DNA of 64,000 nt from Chelativorans multitrophicus (GCF_011317445.1 NZ_JAAAPL010000001.1:310001-374000), one strand, 5' to 3'. Counted from the stretch's first letter, positions 1 through 9,421 are shown. Numbers and translations are program-made. Notes: generated by a model from the letters alone, not told the origin.

Positions 1-2
1 GG

Positions 3-221
3 GCAAGCCTTGAGGAGCGCCGTCTGCTGCAGTTCTTTGGCGCAAAAGCAAATCCCGGGATATTCAAGGACGCGCGCCGTGAACTGCTCAATCTTGAGAT
101 TGAAAAAGAGGTGAATGCCAGGATTGCGGCCCACCTCAATGACCCGGAGCCTTACTTTTCAGAGTTCACGCCGTACGAATGGCGGTCTGCGAAGGGAGAT
201 GTGGAGGAGGTGGTCAATTGA
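3..221 (+). CDS. Partial phage protein, C-terminal 72 residues
   Basis: Frame 3 is open from the window edge to the TGA at 219-221 and encodes a charged, helix-rich C-terminus with a PYEWRSAKGD stretch near its end. The start lies before the window. It converges on and overlaps the tailspike gene by 8 bases. I do not recognise the family. The continuous frame and normal amino acid use support a real gene, which would be a rightward accessory or lysis-side gene at the end of the tail operon. Confidence 0.55.
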   Translation, partial: ASLEERRLLQFFGAKANPGIFKDARRELLNLEIEKEVNARIAAHLNDPEPYFSEFTPYEWRSAKGDVEEVVN

Positions 222-2751
222 CCACCTCCAGACTGCACCACGAGTAAAGCCCCGCGTTTAGATCCAAATCAGCCCCGCTGGTCTGGAAAACCTCAACGGT
301 TAGGACGTCGCCGGCCGCCACAGCTACTTTCCCGGATGTCACCGCCATGCCATACGCCCCTGAACCTGCGGGCTGAAGCTCATTGAAACCACCTTGCGCC
401 GCAGCTCCGTTGCGGCGCAGCCGGATCGCTCGCACTCCAGTATCGTTCGCTGCAAACTCTACGTTGACACTGACCCGGACAAACCGGATCCCCTCATGGG
501 CAGGCACGACAAAGTTCGTTGAGCTTGCGCCCGCATCAAACATGCCGAGGTCGTCCCGTGTTTTGGTGTTCCACTGGACGGCTGTGAACACATTATTCGG
601 GATGCCTTGAGGTGATCCCGTGCGAACAACCTCCGTGGTAGGCGTGACGCGCCGCAAGACGGTGATGTTGGCCTGCCCGAACGTCCCCGCCAAATGCTGC
701 CCGATTGTACCGGTCAGCCTCCCCGGTCTAAGCTGCACTCCGGACGCTCCAAGGCCAATCCTAACGACCTCTGCCACTGTGCCAGTGACGTTGTAGTCGA
801 ATATGTCTATGTCCCGAGCAAGGGCGCTCGTATCAATTTGGTTGGCGATGCGCCGGGTATCTCCGTCATAGTGGTGGGTGTTTGCCGCAAGCGTTGTGTC
901 AGTGACATTGCTGAGCAAAATATCAACCGGTGCCGACAAAGAGTGGTTGTTGGGGTCTATCTGATAGATAAGGTTCCGGTAAATTTCCAAAAACTTACCG
1001 CCTTTGATCCAGATGCCATTGTCCCGATAGGAGGCGTGGCAATTGTACATGTAACCAAGGGGCTCTGGATCAGTTCGCTCGATGTAATAGCCTTTGCGCA
1101 CCTCATTGGCGATACACTCATGGAAATACCATGCTTCCTCTGCCGTTCCTTGAGAGAAAAACCCCCAATGGGCGGAAGATGCACGGCATCGAACAACATA
1201 GGGTGAATAGCAACCGTCGAGGATAAATCCCTTGTTCATCAAAAAACGTGGATCGGTATCCGAATATAGACCATCCGGAGCCACCACCTCAGGTCCCCAG
1301 CAGCCCGTCGCAAAGCAGTCTATAAGGCGAGGACGCCAGTGCCCCGTCACATCGATCCCGAATGTTACATAGTCAGTTGCGATAGCCAGACCATTGACCC
1401 TGACATTTTGTAGGATCGCGGATGGTCGATCTTGAACGCCCCCGGGCGGCATTGTGGATTTTAGAGCCGTTCCGCCGGAAGCTTGACCGTCAATAACAAT
1501 ACTGAAATCCCGGAAGTGCGTTGCGGCTAAACGATCAGCGGATGTAAGAGCGATACCGTTGGCCGATGAGATAGCATCCAGCGTAAGGGTCGTGCTCTGC
1601 ATCCCAGCCCCAATGATGGAAATGATTTTGCTGGAGCTATCGCCGGAGACTAGATTTTCGAGATAGACGTTACCGGGGGGCAGAATGATCTGCCCATATC
1701 CACGGGCAACACTGAAATCGACGGCGTTCTGTAGAGCCTGATTCGCAATCTGGTTTTGCTGCCAAGGCCCGAAATCCTGTGCCTTTACGGTGAATGCGCT
1801 AGGAACCCAAACCTGGCCATTCTCATCGGTCCGGTAGATTCCATGGGATGGATTGCTGTCCGACCGAACCCAATCGTTACGAGCGCCAGGAGAATTGGGA
1901 TACCCTAGGACATTTATGGATGGCGCGCTTACCCCAGGATTTAGTTTCCCGATGTCATCAGGAACCGCTACGGAATTCTCATATTCATAAGCGCGGTACC
2001 AAGTCCTTGCAGTGGTACCCCCAGACTGGAAGGTATCCGTTGAACCATTATTTTGGTCAACGAACAGGCCGCCTCCGCCATCTCCGGATGAAGCGTATCC
2101 GTTAACGCGTATCGTCTGGATTCCTACTGGCACCTCAAGCGAAGGCATGCCCGCGACAGTCGAGTATATCGGCACATTGCCTTGGGAAACCGCATCCGAA
2201 GCATATCCGGCGGCGATGTCACGCGCCGCTTCAGCAGCAGCCTGAGCCGCCTGTGCTGCGAATTGCGCCGCTTCCGCGAGATGCTGCGCGAGCTCGGCCG
2301 CTTCCTTGTTTCGGAGCGAGGACGGATCAGCGTACAGGCGATAGTGAACACCTGCATCCGCCAGCAGGAACATGTCATTCGCCTTAACCTCCCCGGCTGC
2401 GATCTGCTGTCCACCATTGGTGAGGAGTGGCTTCGCTCCATCGCCAAGGTCGAGCGTGATTGGGCCCGAGTTTTCGGCGACCGTCTGTAACGAGATCAGC
2501 TGCATACCGGGCCCGGTTAGGGGCAAATTCGGCACCGCGACAATGTTGTTGCCGGTTCCGCCCGTGACCGTCGCACGCACGAGGAGATTAGGTAGATCAA
2601 TATCCCCGCCCTGGTCTGCGATAAGCGCGATGATTAAGCGCTCAACCTCTGTTCCCCACCGCTGAACGGCGTCGTTCTGGACACTTCGCGGATATCCCGC
2701 CGCATCAGTAGGCGCAAAGACATCCACAGCCGTCTCGGTAAAGCCGGTCAT
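214..2751 (-). CDS. Tailspike / tail fibre with pectate-lyase-like beta-helix
   Basis: This 845-residue protein is the last gene of the leftward tail operon and is likely the receptor-binding or capsule-degrading spike. The N-terminal 140 residues look like a particle-binding domain. Residues about 150-190 are an Ala-rich heptad-like helix. From about residue 330 (VKAQDFGPWQQNQIANQALQ) the sequence matches the start of pectate-lyase-superfamily beta-helices of phage tailspikes, and the body is rich in beta-helix-like turns. The C-terminal 120 residues look like a separate beta-rich tip. ATG at 2751 is chosen over TTG at 2754 because GGAG lies six bases before it. Substrate cannot be told from sequence. 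Confidence 0.8.
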   Translation of the reverse strand: MTGFTETAVDVFAPTDAAGYPRSVQNDAVQRWGTEVERLIIALIADQGGDIDLPNLLVRATVTGGTGNNIVAVPNLPLTGPGMQLISLQTVAENSGPITLDLGDGAKPLLTNGGQQIAAGEVKANDMFLLADAGVHYRLYADPSSLRNKEAAELAQHLAEAAQFAAQAAQAAAEAARDIAAGYASDAVSQGNVPIYSTVAGMPSLEVPVGIQTIRVNGYASSGDGGGGLFVDQNNGSTDTFQSGGTTARTWYRAYEYENSVAVPDDIGKLNPGVSAPSINVLGYPNSPGARNDWVRSDSNPSHGIYRTDENGQVWVPSAFTVKAQDFGPWQQNQIANQALQNAVDFSVARGYGQIILPPGNVYLENLVSGDSSSKIISIIGAGMQSTTLTLDAISSANGIALTSADRLAATHFRDFSIVIDGQASGGTALKSTMPPGGVQDRPSAILQNVRVNGLAIATDYVTFGIDVTGHWRPRLIDCFATGCWGPEVVAPDGLYSDTDPRFLMNKGFILDGCYSPYVVRCRASSAHWGFFSQGTAEEAWYFHECIANEVRKGYYIERTDPEPLGYMYNCHASYRDNGIWIKGGKFLEIYRNLIYQIDPNNHSLSAPVDILLSNVTDTTLAANTHHYDGDTRRIANQIDTSALARDIDIFDYNVTGTVAEVVRIGLGASGVQLRPGRLTGTIGQHLAGTFGQANITVLRRVTPTTEVVRTGSPQGIPNNVFTAVQWNTKTRDDLGMFDAGASSTNFVVPAHEGIRFVRVSVNVEFAANDTGVRAIRLRRNGAAAQGGFNELQPAGSGAYGMAVTSGKVAVAAGDVLTVEVFQTSGADLDLNAGLYSWCSLEVVN

Positions 2752-2784
2752 CAAGATCTCCAGATTTCAAGAATGAGCGGGGGC

Positions 2785-4935
2785 TTAATTGCCCGGAATG
2801 TTGAAGCTGCCGGTTGCGTATGCGCCCCTGGTGCCATTGCTGGTGTAGGAGGCCACGCGCCAGTTGACGGTCGAGCCGCCGCCGGAGCGGTTGTAATCTT
2901 TATGGACCTGCCGCGTTATGCCGGGACGGATGTCGTCCAGCGTGGCGATCACGGTCCACTCGCTGCCGCCAAAGCCGGTCTCTTCCTCGACCACAACTTT
3001 GACCGCTCGCAATTCCGGTACGGTTATGTCCCAGGTCGCCACGACAATGGGATCGCCGATTTCCTCACTCGTCGTCACGCTCGGAGCGCCTGTCGCGGTG
3101 TTGCTGACGCTCATCGGATCGACAATAAGCGGGTCCGAGAAATAGCCGACATCATCGCCGTCCACGAGGCGGACGCGGAATTCAGCTTTCAGGCCGTTGG
3201 TGTTGGTCCCGACATAGGCGTAATAGGTCGAGCCGGCCTGGTACTCCGTCATCGCTGCCCATTGGGTGGGGTTTTCGTCCGGATAGTAGCGATAGTTCGC
3301 TTCGGCCGTGCCGGCGTCCCCACCTGTGAAGCGGATGCGCGTTTCCCAGGTTCCGTTGGGATACTGCACCACGGTTGCCTGGTTTGGCGGCGCAGGCGTG
3401 GGAATGTCGGTCTCGTATTGGAGTTCTGGCAGCACCGGTGGCGCCGGCATTTCATCCACCGCCGGGTTCCACGGCACCTTCAGTTCGTCGGGTATTATTG
3501 CGACCGGAATTTCGCAGACGCCCTCGCTGTCGAGCATCCTCATTGGCGCGACGACACGGCATTTCACAAAAGCGCTTTCTCCGCCCTCGCCCACGTCAGG
3601 CACTTCCACGGTGATGGTGCGTAATCCCCACGCTGCTCGGCCGGCAAAGGTGGTTCGCACCAGGCCCTTCTGGGCTCGATCCATCCAGAAGAGGCGCCTC
3701 GCAATGCGCTGAGCCTGGCTTGCATTGTCGCAGAACGGAAGCTTGTAATGCTTTTCCTTCTCGCCGTATTTGCTGATGTCGGATTGCACGCGAGCCCAGG
3801 AGGCATTCGTAAGATCGATTTCCGCCAGATCGCCTTGCCGCTCATGGCTGTAATAGCTGACGCGGCAGACGTTCGGGCGCTTGGCAGCCTCCTCCGGCGC
3901 GAATTCGCGATCGATGATGTGGCGGTCAAGCAGCGTGAGCTCAGATACCGGGTCGTCCTCGGTGAACTTGAATGTGTGCAGCTTCGCCGGCGGCCGTCGC
4001 CATTCCAGCCCAGCACTTTCGAGCATGTCCAGAACGACATCTGTGGTGAGATTGCCTTCCCACCCGCCAGAGATCGTGCAGCGCGGCGCAGTACCCGTAA
4101 GTGTCGGAACCATCTGGTCGGCATCATCCGCGAGGGCGGCGATGGAGTTGAAGTCGATCAGGTCGTCCCGCATGTCGGGCAGAAGGCGATACCAGTGGAG
4201 GCACTGCAGCACACCGTTCAGTGTCCACCTGGTCTGCCCGTCGCGCGGGTCGAAGAACTTACCCACGCGGGCCTGCACCTCGAGTTCTTTGATCCCTCCC
4301 TGAAGGAGTGTCTGAAACCGCTCGCTCGCAGTGCCAGGGTTCCTGACGTGCAAAAGTGTTTGACCAATGCCTCGATTGCGAAAATCGTCATCGACGAGCG
4401 CCGGGAAGCCTGCCTTTAGCTGCGGCCAAACCGTCTCGCCCCCGGTTCCCATTTTGCTCTGCACGAACATGTTGGAGCCATTGGGTTTGGCCCAAGGTGG
4501 CGAGCTAACCGTCCCGTCGGATTCTACCGTGATAGAGCGGCCGTCATAGTAGTACTCTTCGATCGCATCGATGGGCCCGAAACAGTGAAAGATCAGGCGA
4601 TAGATGTCGTACCCGGTTGTATTGCCGAACCCAATTCTGCCTGCCAGCCGGACGCGCCCGGTCGCATAACGGCCGGGTCCTTCCGTGCCCGTTCTGGTGT
4701 TCTTGATGTCCTGCGGGTCGACGCGCGGCCGTGAAGGTGCGAGGGCGCTCTGGACAGCGGCAAGCGCGCCTACCGCGGCAAGCTGAAGCCCAGCATAGAT
4801 AGCTCCTGGCGCTATCCAGACAGGGGCTGCGGAAAACAGCAGGAACGTCAGCGGCGTGAAGATCGGATCGGCGGACGCATGCGCCGTCATCGCCAGGAGC
4901 GATGCCCCCGACAGAAATATCTTCTTGTAGTGCAT
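2785..4935 (-). CDS. Tail tip / host-specificity protein, lambda gpJ-like
   Basis: This 716-residue protein sits where gpJ lies in lambda-type tail operons, after the K-like peptidase gene and before the fibre gene. It begins with a basic residue pair and a hydrophobic, signal-like stretch (KKIFLSGASLLAMTAHASA), then more hydrophobic segments, then the conserved tail-hub region (about 70-450). The C-terminal third contains fibronectin-III-like beta repeats, for example around residues 500-600 and 610-716. It probably forms the tail tip that contacts the cell. The secretion-like N-terminus is odd for a virion protein but the start is set by a one-base gap from the upstream stop. Confidence 0.75.
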   Translation of the reverse strand: MHYKKIFLSGASLLAMTAHASADPIFTPLTFLLFSAAPVWIAPGAIYAGLQLAAVGALAAVQSALAPSRPRVDPQDIKNTRTGTEGPGRYATGRVRLAGRIGFGNTTGYDIYRLIFHCFGPIDAIEEYYYDGRSITVESDGTVSSPPWAKPNGSNMFVQSKMGTGGETVWPQLKAGFPALVDDDFRNRGIGQTLLHVRNPGTASERFQTLLQGGIKELEVQARVGKFFDPRDGQTRWTLNGVLQCLHWYRLLPDMRDDLIDFNSIAALADDADQMVPTLTGTAPRCTISGGWEGNLTTDVVLDMLESAGLEWRRPPAKLHTFKFTEDDPVSELTLLDRHIIDREFAPEEAAKRPNVCRVSYYSHERQGDLAEIDLTNASWARVQSDISKYGEKEKHYKLPFCDNASQAQRIARRLFWMDRAQKGLVRTTFAGRAAWGLRTITVEVPDVGEGGESAFVKCRVVAPMRMLDSEGVCEIPVAIIPDELKVPWNPAVDEMPAPPVLPELQYETDIPTPAPPNQATVVQYPNGTWETRIRFTGGDAGTAEANYRYYPDENPTQWAAMTEYQAGSTYYAYVGTNTNGLKAEFRVRLVDGDDVGYFSDPLIVDPMSVSNTATGAPSVTTSEEIGDPIVVATWDITVPELRAVKVVVEEETGFGGSEWTVIATLDDIRPGITRQVHKDYNRSGGGSTVNWRVASYTSNGTRGAYATGSFNIPGN

Positions 4936-4936
4936 T

Positions 4937-5404
4937 TCAGCCTAGCGCCCACACCTTCACGACAACAGGGCGGCGCTCCCACGTTCCGTCTGCGTTTCGT
5001 ACCGGGAATGCGCGCCCAACCACACCAATGGCTGCGGCCCCATCCAAGGTGCGAACGCACATTCCTCCCCCGAAGGTGAATATGCCGCCTACGCGCCCGC
5101 GCGTCGTCTCGATGATGCCGACATCGCCGACAACCGGCATTTCTCCGTACCGCGGCATGACGCCAGCCTGGCGGGCAATCCGGTTCCATACACTCACAAG
5201 ACCGCCCTCGGCGTCGATGATCCTGTGCGCCTCCGCCTCTGAGGAATACAGCGGCCAATCGAACTCCCGGCCCGTCTCGTTGGCGAACCATTGCGCAGGC
5301 CAAAGAGAGCAGTCGTCAACGCCCCAGGTCATCGGCTTGCCTTTCACGGCATCGACATAGGCGCGCAGGCGCTCGCCCCTTTCGCGAAGAACACGATCGA
5401 TCAT
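4937..5404 (-). CDS. NlpC/P60-like tail assembly peptidase, lambda gpK-like
   Basis: This 155-residue protein has the N-terminal cysteine motif WGVDDCSLWPAQW (Cys about residue 31) of DUF6950/NlpC-P60-like phage peptidases, which cut peptidoglycan stem peptides or process tail proteins. Later segments GDVGIIETTRG and GGGMCVRTLDG fit the same fold, but a catalytic His is not clear. The ATG at 5404 overlaps the TGA of the upstream gene (TGATG), which rejects the longer frame to 5503. Position between L-like and J-like genes matches lambda K. Confidence 0.7.
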   Translation of the reverse strand: MIDRVLRERGERLRAYVDAVKGKPMTWGVDDCSLWPAQWFANETGREFDWPLYSSEAEAHRIIDAEGGLVSVWNRIARQAGVMPRYGEMPVVGDVGIIETTRGRVGGIFTFGGGMCVRTLDGAAAIGVVGRAFPVRNADGTWERRPVVVKVWALG

Positions 5405-5988
5405 CAGTCTTCGCCGCCCTTGTAGAATTCGATGATCTTCGCGTTGATGTAATCCATGCCCTTGTCGCCAGGATAGCGTGCCCTCTGGCCAGACGGCGAC
5501 CACGCCGAATCGACAGCAGGAAAGTTCAGTCCCTCGAACACGGATGCGATCTTGAGCTGGATGAAGCGGATGGCCGCCCCCATGAACGAAAAGCGCGGTG
5601 CGGTAATCCTGCCAGGCACCAGTTCTTCCAGGTCAAGCAGCACCTCGCCGGTCTCAGCATCGAAGGTCGCGAAAAAGATGTCGCACCTCGCGCCATCAAG
5701 TGGTTCGCGTTCATCCCACATTTGCTTGAGCCATTGCCGGTTGGCGCCGGAAACGACCACGTCGACCACCGGTGCATGACCGAACCAAGGTTCCTCGATT
5801 GAGCCGATGCTGACGATCTGCCCTCCGAAGGGATCAGACACGCCCTCCCAGACATGGCCGCCGATTTCCTGCTGCCCCATGCCCGTGTGCAGACGGCGCT
5901 CGCCGCTAGGAAGATCGACGTACGCGAAAATCGCGCGCTGTACATGCGGCCGCGACAGTTTGTCGAGGATCGCTTCCGCTGTTGCCAT
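5404..5988 (-). CDS. Minor tail protein (position of lambda gpL)
   Basis: This 194-residue protein has no family I can name with certainty. It lies between the gpM-position gene and the NlpC/P60-like gene and is translationally coupled to the latter by TGATG overlap, so it is probably a tail tip or baseplate-hub component. The conserved-looking C-terminus (NFPAVDSAWSPSGQRARYPGD) precedes a short charged tail. No Cys cluster typical of gpL iron-sulfur binding is visible, so the comparison with gpL rests on gene order only. Confidence 0.6.
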   Translation of the reverse strand: MATAEAILDKLSRPHVQRAIFAYVDLPSGERRLHTGMGQQEIGGHVWEGVSDPFGGQIVSIGSIEEPWFGHAPVVDVVVSGANRQWLKQMWDEREPLDGARCDIFFATFDAETGEVLLDLEELVPGRITAPRFSFMGAAIRFIQLKIASVFEGLNFPAVDSAWSPSGQRARYPGDKGMDYINAKIIEFYKGGED

Positions 5989-5990
5989 GA

Positions 5991-6725
5991 TCAGCCCGTG
6001 AAATACTGCCTGACATAAGGGTCAATGACTTCAACCAAGGTCACGCTCGTGGTCTCAGTGTGTGCTGGAACTCGCGCCGGAGGCATTGCTGAGGTTTTGC
6101 TGGTAGGGCGCAGCACGATAACAGGGCGGAGTGTGCAAAAATCGCCCGCGGCGATTGCTTTCCTGAGCCGGTACTTCACGCGATAGGTACCCGGCTCCAG
6201 AACTTCGGTGATCTGGTACACTCCAAAATGGAAAGGAAAGAAGCCGATCCGATCCCCTATTCCGAGGGCATGACCCCAAAATTCGTCCCGAAGTCTGATA
6301 ACACTGCTATCAACGCCAGCGCTTGCCGCTACCCGCACGACAGGCGGAGACACTTTCCAGAACTGACCGTTCTCCCATGGCATTCCGTTCGACCACGGCT
6401 GCGCCGGCACATCATTCCAGCCGAGCCAGTCCGGGACACTCATCCCAGCTTCTGCGGGCGTCATCATGTCGGGGTCGATTACGGTGAAGCGCATGGCGTT
6501 GGCGCCGCCCATAAGAGCGTCGAGGATACCTCGCTGCGCGCGGGCCGCCCTGCCCTGCTTGATTGTTAGACCAAGGCGAAAGGCCCAGACAGAACCAATG
6601 CCCTCAAATGTCTGCTCTGAGCCGTCGGCCGCAGTATTGCTGCCCGAATTGCGAACATTGGGGCCCTGAACAACCTCGAGCGCATTCAGCCCAAGGCCAT
6701 CATTCCAAGTTAGGAGGCGACCCAT
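5991..6725 (-). CDS. Minor tail protein (position of lambda gpM)
   Basis: This 244-residue protein follows the tape measure gene directly (start ATG 6725, tape measure stop at 6726), where lambda has gpM. It has no recognised domain. The N-terminal 90 residues look like a beta-rich domain with a conserved WAFRLGLTIKQGR segment, followed by an FxVIDPDMM segment, and the C-terminus has a Pro/Ala/Thr-rich stretch (about 205-225) before DPYVRQYFTG. A role in linking the tape measure to the tail tip is inferred from position. Confidence 0.6.
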   Translation of the reverse strand: MGRLLTWNDGLGLNALEVVQGPNVRNSGSNTAADGSEQTFEGIGSVWAFRLGLTIKQGRAARAQRGILDALMGGANAMRFTVIDPDMMTPAEAGMSVPDWLGWNDVPAQPWSNGMPWENGQFWKVSPPVVRVAASAGVDSSVIRLRDEFWGHALGIGDRIGFFPFHFGVYQITEVLEPGTYRVKYRLRKAIAAGDFCTLRPVIVLRPTSKTSAMPPARVPAHTETTSVTLVEVIDPYVRQYFTG

Positions 6726-8669
6726 TTAGGCTGCACTCATCGGGCGAATGCGGCGGAAGTCTCGCTCATCGTTTCGCGCATCTACCATTGCCGGCACAGA
6801 ACGCGCGAGGCGGGCAGTGGTTTCCGCGCTCACCTGCTGCGCGATGGGGCGCGACGTACGCTCAACGGCCGTGTCGAAACCGCCATCTGCATCGAACCGG
6901 GAGACCAGTTCGATCGTCAGAGGTTGTTCATTAGCTGGAGACTGTACGCGCGGGATTACTGGAGCCACATACCCGCCCGACTTGTAGCCATTGGCAGCCT
7001 TGTGGAGGGCGTCGAGATTGGCTTTGCCGATACGCGCAGTGGCTTTGGCGTTGAAGACATACTCCTTGCCATGGACGATGCCCGCTGCAGCGTTTGCAGA
7101 ACCATCGCCGGTGTAACCGCCAGAAGCGAAACCGAGCAATCCACCGAGCAGCCCCTGCAAGAAGCCACCTCCGAGGAAGTTTGGGTTCAGCGATTGCATC
7201 AGCCGCAGCGCCACAGAAAGCGCCTGAGACAGCGCTTCGCGCCACGTGAGTGTACCGTCAATGAGACCCTTCAGGATTCCGCCAGTAGACTTGCCGGCTT
7301 CCAGAAATGCGCTTGCCGCATCATTGGTGGTCTCCCGGAGGCCTTCCCATGCATCCGTTGCCCTCTTAGCCGCGCTCTCCGCGCCGCCACCTGCTTTTCC
7401 GGCAGCCTCCTCAACTGCGTTAAAACTCCCAGCGAACTCCCGAAGCTTTTCGGCGGCGCCTGATGCGGCAGAGACAACTGCCGAACCAAAATTGCCGATA
7501 TAGTCCTGGCTCAGGGCCGATTGAACGGCTGCATTCCTTTCGCCGAGCGCACCCGACAGCTCGCCAGCAAACGGATTGGCAATCTGCCCGAAATCAACGG
7601 TGCCGATCTCTCCGATCTGAAACCCGCCAGGCAACACGGCAAGTGCGCTATTCACGCTGCCGATTAGTTCGTTCAGCATTCCCGATGCCGAATTGATCAT
7701 GCTCTCCATGGCCCGAATAGCCGCGTTGGCCGCCCCCACGGCTGCCGCGCCAATGATGTTGGGGAACTGGTTCCAGACGAATTTCAGGTCTTCGAATGCG
7801 GCTACAAAGGATCCAATGATAAAGTTGGCACCGGTCTTTGCTACCGCAACGAGATCAACTCCAAGAATCCGGGTGAGTTCATCGCGGAAGATGTTCGCAG
7901 CGGCTACGGCGGCCGTGATGCCGAGAACGAATGCGGCACCGGGATTGGCAGCGGCCATTGCTGCGGCAGCGGTGACCGCAGAAACAGTCAGGCGACCCAA
8001 CAGAGCAATCACCTGAACGATGCCGCCGATAATGGCTGGCGCGTATAAGAGGGCCAGTCCAGCCGCAGCCATAGCGGCATAGGGTGCAATCGCCTGCAGG
8101 ATGGAGGCGAGGCCGTTTAGCGCGCCGGCAGCGACAGCAGCCCAATCGACAAATTGCAAACCAGCAGCGAGCAGGGCGGTGAGAAGAATTGAGATCAGCG
8201 AGACGGGAGAGATCAGCGAGCCAAGCGCATCCCTGAAGACGCTCGCGGCCGATCCTCCGTTCTGCATTGCGTATTCCATCTGGCCGGCGATCTGCGTGCC
8301 CTGCTGAAGCGCGATGATCATGGGATTCATGCCCATCGCCGCAGTGACGCCGATGTCCTGGACCTGGGCGGCAAGGCCGGAGAAGCTGCCACTCATGCGG
8401 CGAGCGTTGTCATTGACGGCGGCGGCATGCATGCGCATCGCTGACGCGGCTTTTGTGGCTGCAGCGGCCTCTGAGTTCAGCGCAGCAGCGGCGCTATTGG
8501 CTGACCCAGATACGGCAGCGGATGCCGCACTGGCAGAGCGAGCGCCGGCGGCCGTGCCCTTCGTCGCCGCCTCGGCCCGCTTTGCCGCAGCCGACAGTTT
8601 CGTAAGGGAAACGGCGCCCTTGTCGGCTTGAGAGCTATCGACGGCAATGCCAAGCGTGGCGATGTCCAT
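6726..8669 (-). CDS. Tail length tape measure protein
   Basis: This 647-residue protein is Ala/Gly-rich and mostly helical, with an N-terminal KADKGAVSLTKLSAAAKRAE motif typical of lambda-type tape measure proteins, a long Ala-rich coiled region (20-110), a central hydrophobic block (about 150-260) that may insert in or cross the host membrane, and a C-terminal GKEYVFNAKATARIGKANLD stretch common in rhizobial phage tape measures. It sets tail length and passes through the tube during DNA entry. It follows the frameshifted chaperone pair, the standard order. Its modest length predicts a fairly short tail, perhaps near 100 nm. Confidence 0.88.
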   Translation of the reverse strand: MDIATLGIAVDSSQADKGAVSLTKLSAAAKRAEAATKGTAAGARSASAASAAVSGSANSAAAALNSEAAAATKAASAMRMHAAAVNDNARRMSGSFSGLAAQVQDIGVTAAMGMNPMIIALQQGTQIAGQMEYAMQNGGSAASVFRDALGSLISPVSLISILLTALLAAGLQFVDWAAVAAGALNGLASILQAIAPYAAMAAAGLALLYAPAIIGGIVQVIALLGRLTVSAVTAAAAMAAANPGAAFVLGITAAVAAANIFRDELTRILGVDLVAVAKTGANFIIGSFVAAFEDLKFVWNQFPNIIGAAAVGAANAAIRAMESMINSASGMLNELIGSVNSALAVLPGGFQIGEIGTVDFGQIANPFAGELSGALGERNAAVQSALSQDYIGNFGSAVVSAASGAAEKLREFAGSFNAVEEAAGKAGGGAESAAKRATDAWEGLRETTNDAASAFLEAGKSTGGILKGLIDGTLTWREALSQALSVALRLMQSLNPNFLGGGFLQGLLGGLLGFASGGYTGDGSANAAAGIVHGKEYVFNAKATARIGKANLDALHKAANGYKSGGYVAPVIPRVQSPANEQPLTIELVSRFDADGGFDTAVERTSRPIAQQVSAETTARLARSVPAMVDARNDERDFRRIRPMSAA

Positions 8670-8672
8670 AAC

Positions 8673-9421
8673 TCAGTCCTTCTTCTGCTTGGCCCGCTCA
8701 GCTGCTTCCGCCTGTTCCACCGCATTGGCAGAGAGGAAAGCAGCATCCATTTTGCGAATGATCGCGATCTCGACGCGGCGGATCAGGTTGCCGGTGAGTT
8801 CGGCCCAATCGGCGATTTCCGAGTAAGAAATGGGATTGGGTCCTGAGAAGCCCTGGCTACGCGCCGCGCTGAGTTCCCAGAACCATTCCCATAGATGCGC
8901 CCAATGCTCGGCAACGGTGAACTCGGGATTAAGATGCTCCATTCCGAAGCGGGCATTCCTATCCCGCCTCGTCTCGCCAGTTTCGTCCGGAGTATCGTAC
9001 CTGACCGCCAGCCTTACGGCTTCGCAGCAGGCCTCGGCGATTCCTTCGTAAAATTTGCGAGGTTGTTTGCCGCCTCGCTGACCTGGGCATAGATCCAGTC
9101 TTCCTTATCAAGGATTTCAACGGCCTTCTTAAAGGAAAACTCAGGCTTCTCACCGGCGTATGTGTGCTCGCCCCAATCCCATGAGGCGATCCAAGACGCG
9201 GCTTTTTCGAGCTCCTGGCGCAAACGCATTTCGCCCTTGACCAGCTTGCCGCGCTGCTGCCGCTCGGTCACCTCATCGACATGCTTGCGAAGCACTTTCT
9301 TGGCCTCCGCAGACGATGCCGAACGGATCTGAAAGATGATGCCGATCTTCTCCTCCGTGTCCGGCCTGACGAGATCGAGGGGAAACAGCGTCTCATAGTT
9401 GTAGATGCCGGCGATATCCAT
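8673..9421 (-). CDS. Tail assembly chaperone fusion, gpGT-like, made by -1 frameshift
   Basis: Reading starts at the gpG-like ATG (9421), shifts -1 at AAATTTT (9050-9056) and continues to the stop at 8673, giving about 249 residues: 124 from the first frame and 125 from the second. The second frame is open without stops from well upstream of the heptamer through 8942, where a spurious ATG begins the 89-residue segment MEHLNPEF. It carries an aromatic-rich segment (HWAHLWEWFWELSAARSQG), as in gpT-type domains. In lambda the fusion coats the tape measure and recruits tail tube subunits. The frame, heptamer and position all agree with that model. Confidence 0.82.
9014..9421 (-). CDS. Tail assembly chaperone, gpG-like
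   Basis: This 135-residue acidic/basic helical protein lies between the tail tube and tape measure genes, the place of lambda gpG. It begins MDIAGIYNYE and ends in a charged, Pro-rich tail (KESPRPAAKP). It is the product of normal termination; a fraction of ribosomes would shift at 9050-9056, close to its 3' end, to make the longer fusion. As in lambda, the short form should be in excess and neither form is expected in virions. Confidence 0.82.
   Translation of the reverse strand: MDIAGIYNYETLFPLDLVRPDTEEKIGIIFQIRSASSAEAKKVLRKHVDEVTERQQRGKLVKGEMRLRQELEKAASWIASWDWGEHTYAGEKPEFSFKKAVEILDKEDWIYAQVSEAANNLANFTKESPRPAAKP
9050..9056 (-). promoter_or_regulatory. Programmed -1 frameshift heptamer (A AAT TTT)
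   Basis: On the minus strand the sequence is AAATTTT, phased so that the zero-frame codons are AAT and TTT. This fits X XXY YYZ exactly (A AAU UUU), so both tRNAs can re-pair after a one-base slip. The -1 frame downstream is open for 125 codons and overlaps the zero-frame stop. I did not find an obvious strong stem-loop just downstream, so efficiency is unknown. Confidence 0.82.

Noticed and set aside
8673-8942. Independent 89-residue gene starting at ATG 8942
   Set aside because: The frame stays open upstream to the slippery heptamer and beyond, with protein-like sequence, so this is better read as the tail of a frameshift fusion.
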